21,284 bases of DNA, from the NCBI GenBank assembly GCA_035495315.1, contig DATJGF010000207.1, positions 1 through 21,284 on the forward strand, given 5' to 3'. Numbering within the stretch: position 1 is the first letter of the stretch; every line of letters begins with the position of its first letter. The translations under genes were made by a program, and so were the position numbers. Under the pieces are notes generated by a model. The model was given only the letters and a program-made list of their open reading frames with translations, was not told where the DNA came from and searched no databases. Below are positions 1 through 8,300 of the stretch, piece after piece. The DNA is from DATJGF01 sp035495315. GTDB lineage: Bacteria; Verrucomicrobiota; Verrucomicrobiia; Limisphaerales; UBA8199.

Positions 1-1485
1 TCCGAAGAGCCAGAGGACTAACCCAAAGACTACGCAGACCAGCAGAACGATGAGCAGGCCCGATCCAAACGCTCTCAAAACTGGGCCGTACGATATGGGC
101 GTTCCCGGGTGCAAAAAGGTCGGGAGAATGAACCCAAGGCCGCCTGCCAACACCGCCGTTCCTAAGCCCAGGCCCCCTAGCGCAATTAGTGGATGTCGCA
201 GAATCAGTCGAGATCTGGCCGATTGAAGGCAAGGTCGGAACTGGAGGCTCAGCACCTTTCTCTGCCTCTGAAACGACCAGGCAAAAACCAAACTTGCAGC
301 CACCACCACTATAGTGCAGCGCACCCAATGCAGCTTCCACGGAAACGTAATGCTCGCGACTGTAAACATCAGAACAAAAGGTGCGATGGACTTCGCCGCT
401 TTCCAAAATACCTTGCGGTCTGTTCCCGCCACTGGGCCGTCCTCCAGGGCCTCTATCAGCGTCCCCTCCTCCATGCCAATCTCTATTCTTCTTCGAACAA
501 CGTAGGTCAGCAGCACGACACCATTGGCAATATTGGCCACGAGCAACAACGCAAAGGTGATCCCAAACACCAGCGGACGATGGATAAGTTTGACAAGCAC
601 ATATAATCCAATCACCAGGGACACTGCGAAAAGCGCGACCTGGAAATACGCCAATCGCACGACAAATTTTCTTTCACGCGCGGATTTGGTGTCATCAATC
701 GCGTTTTTCCAAGAGAGCAAGAAACCGCCCAACATCGTCGCCAGGCCTCCTAATGCCGCGAATGAAAAGAGACTCTTCGTTCCGACCGTGCCTTTGGCGG
801 CCGCCAAGCCGAGTGAAACTGCCTTGGCCGAAGTAGCCAGGATCGGCAGTGAGGCAACCACCGCAACGGTGAACGTTTTCCCGGGCGCGCTCTTCTGCAA
901 CGCCATCTCCACAAACGCCAGGACTTCCTCTTGTAAGAGCTTTCGCCCGCGCGACAGGCGCTGTTTTGCCGCATCCTCCGTTAATTCAAGATTCTGCGCT
1001 ACGGCCTCGACCGATTGGTGCTCTCGGTAAAATAGCACCAGTGGCAAACGGTAGGTTTCCGGAAGGCGTTCCAGCGAACGCCATAAAATGTCCGCTTCTT
1101 CGCGGCTGATCGCGCGGTCCACTGGTAATGGCTCTGGGGACGGAGTTTCGGGTACTTGTTCCAGCGACTCGGCACGATGACTAGGCTCACGACCTTGGGC
1201 GCGACGCCAATTATTGATTAGGTTTCGCGCGATGCCGCAAAGCCAGGCGCGCAACTTGGCCGGATTCTGCAACCCGGCGAGATGTTTCCAAGCTGTGAGG
1301 AACGTTTCCTGAGCGAGGTCTTCGCTTTGGCCCAGGCTGCCTGTCGCGCTGTAAGCCAGCGAACAAACCAACGATTGATACCGTTCAACAATCTGCCCAA
1401 ATGCCTCGCGATTACCCGCCAGGCTGGCATGCACCAGTTCTGCGTCGCCGCCAATTCCGGCCGCGCTCATTCCTTTCGTCATCAT
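1..1485 (-). CDS. ECF-type RNA polymerase sigma factor fused to a C-terminal multi-pass membrane domain (3' end outside window)
   Basis: The reading frame is open for 495 codons from ATG at 1485 to the left edge, so the stop is not visible. Residues about 16-97 form sigma region 2, with the core-binding motif DLAQETFLTAWKHL near 56-69. Residues about 130-188 form region 4, with a helix-turn-helix ending AKQRLSRGRKLLQEE. After residue 200 the protein becomes strongly hydrophobic, with likely membrane helices near 239-258, 276-298, 305-330, 366-382, 389-405, 434-455 and 472-494. By family knowledge the N-terminal half binds RNA polymerase core and a -35 element. That the membrane part senses a signal or tethers the factor, replacing a separate anti-sigma factor, is inference. 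No good Shine-Dalgarno sequence was seen; a second ATG at 1470 is possible. The gene is divergent from the exported protein at 1675. Confidence 0.9.
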   Translation of the reverse strand, partial: MMTKGMSAAGIGGDAELVHASLAGNREAFGQIVERYQSLVCSLAYSATGSLGQSEDLAQETFLTAWKHLAGLQNPAKLRAWLCGIARNLINNWRRAQGREPSHRAESLEQVPETPSPEPLPVDRAISREEADILWRSLERLPETYRLPLVLFYREHQSVEAVAQNLELTEDAAKQRLSRGRKLLQEEVLAFVEMALQKSAPGKTFTVAVVASLPILATSAKAVSLGLAAAKGTVGTKSLFSFAALGGLATMLGGFLLSWKNAIDDTKSARERKFVVRLAYFQVALFAVSLVIGLYVLVKLIHRPLVFGITFALLLVANIANGVVLLTYVVRRRIEIGMEEGTLIEALEDGPVAGTDRKVFWKAAKSIAPFVLMFTVASITFPWKLHWVRCTIVVVAASLVFAWSFQRQRKVLSLQFRPCLQSARSRLILRHPLIALGGLGLGTAVLAGGLGFILPTFLHPGTPISYGPVLRAFGSGLLIVLLVCVVFGLVLWLFG

Positions 1486-1674
1486 ATCGTCGCTTCTGTG
1501 GTTGAAAAGCGCGAAGAGGTGACAGGGAATTTTTAAAGATCTGGTTCCAGCAGAACTCGGCCGTGCAGTGGCCTGAACCAGATTCTTGCTTATCCGACAA
1601 GCTTATCGCGTAGATTTTGCAGACTTTTAATCAAATAAAGACTGTGAGACGCTTCCCGCGTCGCCCTTTTGTTT
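1486..1674. promoter_or_regulatory. Divergent intergenic region, presumed promoters of the sigma factor and the exported protein
   Basis: This 189-base gap separates two divergent start codons, so both promoters should lie here. The part near 1585-1660 is AT-richer than its surroundings. I could not find a -35/-10 pair with good matches and spacing. An ECF sigma factor often controls its own promoter, so this is the first place to look for its recognition sequence. Confidence 0.35.
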
Positions 1675-2526
1675 ATGAAAATGATGCTTGTTTTTGGACT
1701 CGCGCTGTTGCTGCCGTCGGTGGTCCGTAGCAGCACAACAGATGACGCCGATGCTTCCCGACCAACGACCAACCTCCTGGTCGTCCCCGAAGGCTGGTTG
1801 CAGCTGCCCTCCCACGAGCTGGTTCTGGATATCCAGCAAGAGTTCCTCGAGTACGACGCTCGCCAGAATGCCGGCGAATTCCTCGCCGCGATCCTCAATG
1901 TGCTTTTAGGAGTCAATTACGCCGTGCGGCTGAGTGATGAGTTTCTGCAGGGCGAAATTAAGTATTATCGCGCGAACCTCACCAGGGAGGTGCCAGTCGA
2001 GATGAGCAGCTCGATTCTGACGTGTCTCGAACGGGCGCGTGACTCGGGTGTGCTGGATTGGGATTGCTTCAAACAGGGCTTCACGCGGAGCGCGGAGATG
2101 AAAACGACCGAGCGGCATCTTCCCTGGATGGCGCCTCCATTTAGAGCCAAGGCGGTCACTTTGGCTCGAGTCAACGGCACCAACCTGGCGTGCCTGCACC
2201 TCTCGCTCAAGTGGGCTGGCCGCGCCTACGGCGGAGCCGTGCAATATTCCCGGAGGCCGGGGAGCTTGCCTGGTGAGCGAGTCATGGTGGAAGGACAACG
2301 CAAGCTCTGGGCTTTTGCAGCGGTGATGCGCTTGACCAGAGACGGGCAAACGCTTTTCGAGAAGACCTACCCCCGGGAAGAGTGGCAGAAGACGTACATT
2401 ACGATTTACGATCAGCCGGTGTGGAAGACCAGCCAGGCGATCCTTCAGGACATTGCCACGGGGTTAAGGTTTAAACCCGCTCCCGCTGCCGAACCTGGCA
2501 AGACAAAGCTACGCCAACATTCGTAG
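1675..2526 (+). CDS. Exported hypothetical protein
   Basis: This 283-residue protein is not one I recognise. The start chosen is ATG 1675; a TTG two codons upstream is in frame but less likely. Residues 1-20 (MKMMLVFGLALLLPSVVRSS) are a short Sec signal peptide with a clear hydrophobic core. The mature part is mixed charged and hydrophobic sequence without repeats or further membrane segments. Two nearby cysteines (LTCLERARD and WDCFKQGF) and one later cysteine could form disulfides. The C-terminal half has alternating strand-like segments, suggesting a soluble periplasmic or surface beta fold. It is divergent from the sigma factor, so it might be a target of that regulator; this is inferred from position only. 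The stop codon touches the palindromic element at 2527. Confidence 0.75.
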   Translation: MKMMLVFGLALLLPSVVRSSTTDDADASRPTTNLLVVPEGWLQLPSHELVLDIQQEFLEYDARQNAGEFLAAILNVLLGVNYAVRLSDEFLQGEIKYYRANLTREVPVEMSSSILTCLERARDSGVLDWDCFKQGFTRSAEMKTTERHLPWMAPPFRAKAVTLARVNGTNLACLHLSLKWAGRAYGGAVQYSRRPGSLPGERVMVEGQRKLWAFAAVMRLTRDGQTLFEKTYPREEWQKTYITIYDQPVWKTSQAILQDIATGLRFKPAPAAEPGKTKLRQHS

Positions 2527-2651
2527 CGTCAGGCGTCTCGCCTGACGTAGAGCTGGGCATCTTGCCCGGCGGGTGAACACCTCGAATGCTAGCATCAATG
2601 GCCTTCGAACCTGCGGTCACCCGAGCCCGGACGGCGAGACGCCATCTCTAC
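2527..2651. repeat. Palindrome-rich extragenic (REP-like) element between convergent genes
   Basis: The element fills the whole space between two convergent stop codons (TAG 2524-2526 and the minus-strand stop at 2653-2655). It contains a perfect 9-bp hairpin, CGTCAGGCG (2527-2535) and CGCCTGACG (2539-2547), around a TCT loop. A second hairpin is GGGCA/TGCCC (2555-2567), also with a TCT loop. A third is GGCG-AGA-CGCC (2633-2643). The 11-mer GGCGTCTCGCC at 2532-2542 recurs as its exact reverse complement at 2633-2643, so the element is also a large inverted repeat. ATGCTAGCAT at 2586-2595 is palindromic. No T-run follows the hairpins, so a classical terminator is not shown, although blocking read-through between the two genes is plausible. 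Confidence 0.7.
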
Positions 2652-2652
2652 C

Positions 2653-3033
2653 TCAGACATGCCCGAGGTTGGTTGCAGCCTCACGGTAGGTAGGATGCAA
2701 TCCTTCGCTAATCGCAGCTCCCGAGATAATCAGGAACGCCGCGCCAATATTGTTCCAAAGAAACGCCGTGCGTGAGAAGCCGAGCAAAAATGGAGATATA
2801 AAGACCCATGCGGCTAAGATCATGATCAGTCCACGAAGTGCCCCAGTTCCTCTTTCGCTAACCAATGCCAGTGCGGTCACCGCGGCTCCGACACACACAT
2901 TATTCCACAACGCTGCGGTGTCTCGGCTGAACCCCAGCGCAAAAGGCGACATCACCAACCAAATGCCGAGCACTACATTTATCCAGTCAGGTGGGACGGA
3001 CATTCCCTCGTTTCTTTCTGTCGTTTGCATCAT
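2653..3033 (-). CDS. Small SPW-repeat integral membrane protein
   Basis: This 126-residue protein has two tandem copies of the SPW-type unit: WLVMSPFALGFSRDTAALWNN (near residues 25-45, W to N) and WVFISPFLLGFSRTAFLWNN (near 76-95). Each unit carries a membrane helix before the S-P-F and another after W-N-N, giving about four helices. The SPW family is found in bacterial membrane proteins of unknown biochemical role. A strong Shine-Dalgarno, AAGGAGG at 3044-3038, precedes the start. It sits 4 bases from ATG 3033 and 7 bases from the adjacent in-frame ATG 3030, so the second ATG has the better spacing and may be the true start. The gene lies between two palindromic repeat regions and downstream of the sialidase-like gene on the same strand. 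Confidence 0.85.
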   Translation of the reverse strand: MMQTTERNEGMSVPPDWINVVLGIWLVMSPFALGFSRDTAALWNNVCVGAAVTALALVSERGTGALRGLIMILAAWVFISPFLLGFSRTAFLWNNIGAAFLIISGAAISEGLHPTYREAATNLGHV

Positions 3034-3050
3034 TCCTCCTCCTTAAATAT
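3034..3050 (-). promoter_or_regulatory. Strong Shine-Dalgarno of the SPW-repeat gene
   Basis: The minus strand reads TTAAGGAGGAGGAATGATG, an almost complete anti-16S match. It is the strongest ribosome binding site I saw in the window. Most other genes here have weak or no Shine-Dalgarno. Confidence 0.75.
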
Positions 3051-3097
3051 CGCTCTAAACCTCTTTTTTTCAACAAGGTCGAAGGTGCCGCATACTT

Positions 3098-3225
3098 CGC
3101 AGCGCTGGAGTCTTGGACTACGGCAGTGCTCTGCCGCTTTTGCGTTGCACGAGTCCTAATCCAAGGCGCCAGGGGACTGGCGCACTCCAAGACCTGGCGG
3201 AGCTTTGCCGACCACAACATCGCCT
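3098..3225. repeat. REP-like hairpin cluster between the SPW-repeat and sialidase-like genes
   Basis: A series of short hairpins lies in noncoding DNA. CGGCAG (3121-3126) pairs with CTGCCG (3131-3136) around TGCT. GCGCCAG (3166-3172) pairs with CTGGCGC (3177-3183) around GGGA. The outer arms GTCTTGG (3110-3116) and CCAAGAC (3187-3193) are also complementary, so the whole can fold as a nested structure. A weaker GGC/GCC pair follows in TGGCGGAGCTTTGCCG near 3195-3210. The sequence differs from the element at 2527-2651, so this looks like a second repeat family. No open reading frame here looks coding. Multi-copy status cannot be tested in this window. Confidence 0.6.
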
Positions 3226-3253
3226 CGCCCTGCTTCTAGTCCTGAGTTTCGAT

Positions 3254-4540
3254 CTAATTCGACCCCAGCTGAGCAGCCGCTTTGATCCAGGCCTCGTTGA
3301 TATGGGCGTGCTTGATCGACTTGGCGGCTGGGTCACCGTCAACATCCCGCGGCAGATTGCGCCGAGCCAGGTGATAGCTGTAACTCACGTGCAGAGTGGT
3401 GTCCCGTGATTGAATAATGCTGGGATAATGATAGCTCCCGGCCTCCGGGCCGGGCGCATCCTTTTCGAGGTATCGTTTCCAGGGCCAGGTGCGGCCTTCA
3501 TCTTCCGAGAGTTGCACCGCGAGTTGGTAACGCCCTTTTTCAGTGTCATTGCCGATCAACACCCAGTCTCCATTTTGCAGCGCGATGATCTCGGCGCCCG
3601 ACCCTGGATTCGGCAGTTGGGTGTCCATAACCGGCGACCAGGTCTCACCTTGGTCGGATGAGTCGCTTTGCTGCAAGCGATGCGGCGGGGGACCATTATC
3701 TCGCATCAAAGTGTAGAGCGAACCATCGCGACGCCGCACGATACTGGGCTGGATGTTGCCGGCTCCGACGAGAGGTCGGCTGGTGTGCCAGCTTTGACCC
3801 CAGTCGTCACTGATCGCCATTAGCGAACAGGAAAAGCCGTCATGATATAGCGGCACAATCAGACGTTTATTCTCAAGGACAAATGGGTGCGCCCTGGTCA
3901 TCCAACCGAGACGCCGATACAGCTTGTCCTTCGAGTGCCGCCGCATCGCGTCCAAAAAATCTTCCGCTTGTCGGCGTTGCTGGTCCGTCAGTTGGAGGGT
4001 TGCGATCCCCGCCTCCAGATCGGGCAACCGTTTGGTCATTTCAGCGTCGAATTCAGTTCCCGGCTTAATAAGCAACAACTTGCTCGATTCCCAAACCGGT
4101 GGCTGATCGCGCAAATAATCGCGACTGATGCGAGCTTGCAGCAACGCGCTCTCCCAGGTATTGGCCAGAATAGTTGTGTGGATGAACCACAGGCGCTTTT
4201 GTGGGTCGATAAACATGCAGGGGTTGCCGTCGGGAAAATCAGGCGTGTCCGCCAACGTGAAGCGCTGGCTCCATTGGCTCGAGCCCTTCTTGAGTCGCGC
4301 GCCTTCGATTCTAACGTCATCGGCCGTGCGCTCACCCGAGCCGTGGAACCAACAGACCAACAAGTCACCATTCGGCGCTTCGACGATGCAGGAAGCATGG
4401 TTGTGCCATGTCTCCAAAGGAAAAATCAGCTCTGCTTCATACAGCGGTTTCTCAGCCGACTCGAGAGCTGGGGTGAAAAATATAGCGGAAGCGATGAGCA
4501 GCATGCCAAGCCGCTCGCGCGAAAGCATTTTTTTACACAT
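3254..4540 (-). CDS. Exported sialidase-family (BNR/Asp-box) protein
   Basis: This 428-residue protein has a signal peptide (hydrophobic stretch near residues 11-23, likely cleavage after ALESA at 29). It then shows a six-bladed sialidase-type propeller. Three Asp-boxes (S-x-D-x-G-x-x-W) are clear: SDDWGQSW at 244-251, SSDQGETW at 294-301 and SEDEGRTW at 345-352. The early segment around WHNHASCIVEAPNGDLLVCW (45-64) matches the start of the BNR_2 type of sialidase-like fold. Residues about 155-210 are a charged, helical insertion between blades. By family such proteins hydrolyse sialic acid or related glycosides outside the cytoplasm. I did not confirm the arginine triad, so the substrate is open. 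ATG 4540 is the chosen start; ATG 4528 is an alternative. Neither has a good Shine-Dalgarno. Confidence 0.85.
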   Translation of the reverse strand: MCKKMLSRERLGMLLIASAIFFTPALESAEKPLYEAELIFPLETWHNHASCIVEAPNGDLLVCWFHGSGERTADDVRIEGARLKKGSSQWSQRFTLADTPDFPDGNPCMFIDPQKRLWFIHTTILANTWESALLQARISRDYLRDQPPVWESSKLLLIKPGTEFDAEMTKRLPDLEAGIATLQLTDQQRRQAEDFLDAMRRHSKDKLYRRLGWMTRAHPFVLENKRLIVPLYHDGFSCSLMAISDDWGQSWHTSRPLVGAGNIQPSIVRRRDGSLYTLMRDNGPPPHRLQQSDSSDQGETWSPVMDTQLPNPGSGAEIIALQNGDWVLIGNDTEKGRYQLAVQLSEDEGRTWPWKRYLEKDAPGPEAGSYHYPSIIQSRDTTLHVSYSYHLARRNLPRDVDGDPAAKSIKHAHINEAWIKAAAQLGSN

Positions 4541-4949
4541 AAGATCATGTCGAGCTGTCGCGGATGCAGCCTCTATGTTTGTCGCACGCGTGCATCCTTG
4601 ACAATCATTTCCGAACTTCAGGCGGTGTTCTAATTTCTCGCCGGCTTGCCTTTACCCTCCCCGGCGAGGCCAAATGGGAGTGGTGTTTTGAAATGTGCGA
4701 TAAATTGCTTGCGACTGGACTCCAGCCTTTAGTTGTCCTGCGCAATTTTCACGCAATTTTTGGGGTAATCACCCACTCTGTTAGATAAGTCGTGTACTTA
4801 AGACTTCCCGAAACGGGCCGAACACTCTGGCAGGGTTCAACGGAATGGACTTTATCCCTGCCAGCGGCCCTACAATTTCAGCAGAGGTGTTGGTCCTAAA
4901 GCCCTCGAACGAAAAAATCATGATCATCACCTGCACCAAAAAAAGGGGA
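4541..4949. other. Intergenic region between sialidase-like gene and tRNA-Val
   Basis: These 409 bases hold no convincing gene. The part nearest the sialidase-like start carries dyads described separately. The tRNA-proximal end has A7 on the plus strand (4938-4944), meaning T7 just after the tRNA on its own strand, which may serve as its terminator. Short frames on both strands lack start signals and family features. Confidence 0.5.
4562..4604. promoter_or_regulatory. Nested dyads upstream of the sialidase-like gene
   Basis: Three inverted repeats overlap here: GGATGCA (4562-4568) with TGCATCC (4591-4597); the perfect palindrome GCACGCGTGC (4584-4593); and TTGTC (4579-4583) with GACAA (4600-4604). 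They begin about 20 bases upstream of the minus-strand start codon, where an operator or a structured 5' leader would be expected. The cognate regulator is unknown. Confidence 0.35.
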
Positions 4950-5025
4950 TGGTGGGCGCTGAGGGATTCGAACCCCCGACCTACTCGGTGTAAACGAGAC
5001 GCGCTAACCACTGCGCCAAGCGCCC
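4950..5025 (-). tRNA. tRNA-Val (anticodon UAC), CCA encoded
   Basis: On the minus strand the acceptor stem GGGCGCT (5025-5019) pairs with AGCGCCC (4960-4954), followed by discriminator A and an encoded CCA (4952-4950). The D arm is GCGC-AGTGGTTA-GCGC. The anticodon loop TTTACAC gives anticodon UAC, reading GUA valine. The T arm is GGGGG-TTCGAAT-CCCTC with one G-U pair. The top anticodon-stem position is a T-T mismatch. The 76-base length is canonical. Confidence 0.96.
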
Positions 5026-5319
5026 ACAATCAGTCGATATTAACGGGAGCGAATATCGCATCCAGAACTCCCGAACTTTGCCATTGCGTCGTTTTCATTA
5101 TGCCGTGGGCAACTCACGCAAACAAAGCCGGAATGTTGCCCCAAAATATCGTAGCGGAAACGTTACGTGGAAGGTGCGGGTGGGCAAGAAAAATGAATGG
5201 CAAGCAGGTCTGGACTTGTCGGCAGAGGAATCGCTGAGGTGCCCTGAACGACCCTTTTCCTTGCTCAAGATTTTCCTGGCGGGTATCCTTAGGGACCGTT
5301 ACCCCGAAAGGGAATTCCT
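5026..5319. other. Intergenic region between tRNA-Val and the RTX gene
   Basis: No supported gene lies here. A 7-bp inverted repeat, CGATATT (5035-5041) and AATATCG (5052-5058), lies 10-33 bases upstream of the tRNA 5' end, in its promoter zone. The right end carries AAAGGGA (5307-5313), six bases before the RTX start codon, which serves as its ribosome binding site. A short plus-strand frame at 5078-5323 has no recognisable domain. Confidence 0.45.
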
Positions 5320-8300
5320 ATGAATAAGCTCCGCGTCCTTATAAGTATTTGGCTAACGAGCGCGGCGCTCCTCACCTTCACTGCGACCGATGCGAGCGCG
5401 GGCACAGTTACGCAGCCGCAGGTCGACGCGTTCAAAGCGGGATTTGATTCATGGCTGGGGCAATTGCAATCCGAAATCGCCGCGCAAGTGTTCGGCGAGA
5501 ACTTGCCGTTGCTAGGCAAGGCGCTCTCCGATCCGGTGAACCAGAATGCGCCGGCGCTCAATCACATCACTGCGATCCGAGGCATGATGGCTTCGGCGAT
5601 GAACACCCTGTCCGGTTCGGCGACCTACACCGAGGCGCAGTTTGAAAGCGCGATTAACAGCGCGTTCTCCTCCGGCGCGATCAACAGCTACACGGTTGAT
5701 CTGGACACCACCAATCCTGACGACCTGAAGCTGACGGTTTCGACGCATGAACCGGTCGCGACGCTGGTCACGGGACTCGATGCCGGCCTGGGCCTTCCAG
5801 GGGTGGGGATGCATACCAGCGGAAATGCGCAAACGGAACTGACGTATCATCTTTATTTTTCATTCGGCCTCGACGGGCAAGGCTTCTACATCAACACCGC
5901 CAACAACGCGTCACGCGCGCAGATCGATTACAATATCACGACGCCGGGACTCGATGTCAGCGCGAATCTTTCGCGTCTCCGTTTCCACATGCGCGATGGG
6001 CTGGCGCAAGGGGGCTCGACCAGTTTTGCGGGCAATTTCGGGATCAACCTGAAGGACGTCAGTGGCGGCGATAACAAGCTGCGTTCCGAAGATTTAAGCG
6101 CCGACATCATCGACGCGTTCCTCAACGGCCGCGCATACGTCAACCTGCGACTCGACAGCGACCTGGGCAGCGCCCAGTTTCCGGCGGTCGGCGCGGATTT
6201 TTTGTTCGACTGGTCTTTCTCCAGCAGCGCGATAGATCCCACCGACGACAACCACTCGTTCGGCGGCCGCCCGACCGTGAGATTCTCCCGAGTCGCCCTC
6301 GACCTGGGTAGTTTCTTCACGGACTTCGCCAAACCGGTGCTCGAGAAAGTGCGCGATATCAGCGCGCCGATCCAGCCGGTGCTGGATGCGCTGAAACAAC
6401 CGATACCCTTGCTGCAAACGTTGAAGGACGAGAGCGGAGTGGATGTGCCGACGAGTTTACTGGAATATCTCCAGCTGCGCGGCGTGATCTCGCAAGCGGA
6501 TGTCGATCGCATCAATCTGCTGGATAAAATCATCGAACTGGCCAATTCCGTTCCGAGCGACGGCGGCGGGGCCAAGATCGATCTGGGCGATTTCGATCTA
6601 GGCTCAGCGGATCCGCGTGCGCCAAATTTTCTGCTCGCACAAACTGCCGCGAACGCCACCCGCAATGCGATCGCCGCCGTGCAGCAAAGTGCGATCCTCA
6701 AAACATTTATCGACAAGAAGAATGCGTTGCCCTCCGCCGGGATGCAGTTTCCCATTGTCGAAAATCCGAGCTCAGCGTTCGCGCTGTTGTTAGGCAAAGA
6801 TGTCGATTTCTTCACTTACGACGCACCCGATTTTGCGCTCGATCCCCCGCCGGAGCTGGATGAGTTTTTCCGCCTGGCCGGTCCGCTCGGCATTCGGCTG
6901 AAGGGAATAATCAACGCGGTGGCGAAGCTCGATTTCGGTTACGATTCACGCGGCCTCATCGACTATGCGACGGGTGGGTTCAACGATCCGACACTGATTT
7001 TCAACGGCCTGTACGTTGTCGATCAACCGGGCCCGGAAGCGATGCTCGATACGTCGATCGACCCTTATCTGGCGCTGAATGTCATCATCGCTGAAACGGG
7101 TGTGGGCGGGGGAATCAAGGGGCACGCCGAAGCGCAGCTCAACGACCCGACGCCTAACGACGGCAAAGTGCGCGCAAATGAAATCATCGCGCAGTTGCAG
7201 ACCGGCTGCCTGTTTTCATTGAGCGGCCACGTCGATGCGTCGCTGAATGCGTATGTGAGCATTGGGTATGACCCATTCTCGCACGAATTCGATTTTGATG
7301 GGCCCAGCTCCCAATTGGTGAATCTCGACGGACTGTCGTGTCAAAATAACGACGGCACAATTCCGCCGACGCTGGCGCGCGAATCGGGTGATGATGTCAT
7401 TTTGCACGTCGGGCCGGAAGCGTTTCGGCGTGTGAAGGCCCCCGCAACGGACACAGCCGAGGCGTTGAATGTCAGTTTCGGTGGGCTCGCCGGCACGCGC
7501 TTTGCCTTGAACGTGAGCGGATTTGGCGTTGGGCCGCAGACCTACACCGCCGGACCGACGGGGCAGATCATCGCGAATGGCGGTGAATTCGACGACCTTT
7601 TGTCGGTCGACGCAGATGTCCCGACAGCGGCGACGCTTGCGGGTGGCAATGGGAACGACACCTTGCGCGGCGGACAAAATGCCGACACGCTGACCGGCGA
7701 CGCCGGAGCGGATACTTTGATCGGCAACGGCGGCAACGATCACCTCGATGGTGGGCCGGACAATGATTACCTCGACGGCGGACCGGGCGATGACACTTTG
7801 TTGGGGGGCACCGGCAACGATCTGTTGATCGGTGGACCAGGTGCCGATCATCTCGACGGGGGCCCGGGCAATGACGCCGCCAGTTACGTCACCAGCACCT
7901 CAGGCATTACGCTGGATTTGGAGAATCCGGCGGCCAGTACCGGGGACGCCGCTGGCGACACCTTCACCAACATCGAGCGATTTTTCGGTTCGCCATACGA
8001 CGACACCATGCTCGGCACGGAAGGCAGTGATTATCTCGCGGGCGGTGCGGGTAACGACACGCTACGCGGCCGTGGCGGAGATGATTTGTTGATCGGCGGC
8101 CTGGGTGCGGACGTTCTTGATGGTGGCAGCGGCACAGATGCAGTGAGCTACCTTGGGGCGAGTTCCGGTGTGACGCTGAGTTTGTTAACCGGCGGCACTG
8201 GCGGGGAAGCAGCCGGTGACTCGTTCATCAGCATCGAGAATATTGAAGGCTCGGAGTACGACGATGTGCTCGAAGGTGATAATGGGCCGAACTGGATTCG

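Noticed and set aside
2527..2547. Rho-independent terminator
   Set aside because: The hairpin is strong but no T-run follows on either strand; it is treated as part of a repeat element.
3887..4633. Plus-strand frame of 248 codons opposite the sialidase-like gene
   Set aside because: The minus-strand frame has a signal peptide and three Asp-boxes, so this one is a shadow.
4845..5323. Possible integrase remnant or att site beside tRNA-Val
   Set aside because: The short frames at 4845-5237 and 5078-5323 show no recombinase motif, and I found no duplicate of the tRNA 3' end in the window.
5928..6815. Long minus-strand frame (295 codons) opposite the RTX gene
   Set aside because: It is an antisense shadow of a strongly supported coding frame, with no start signal, domain or signal peptide.
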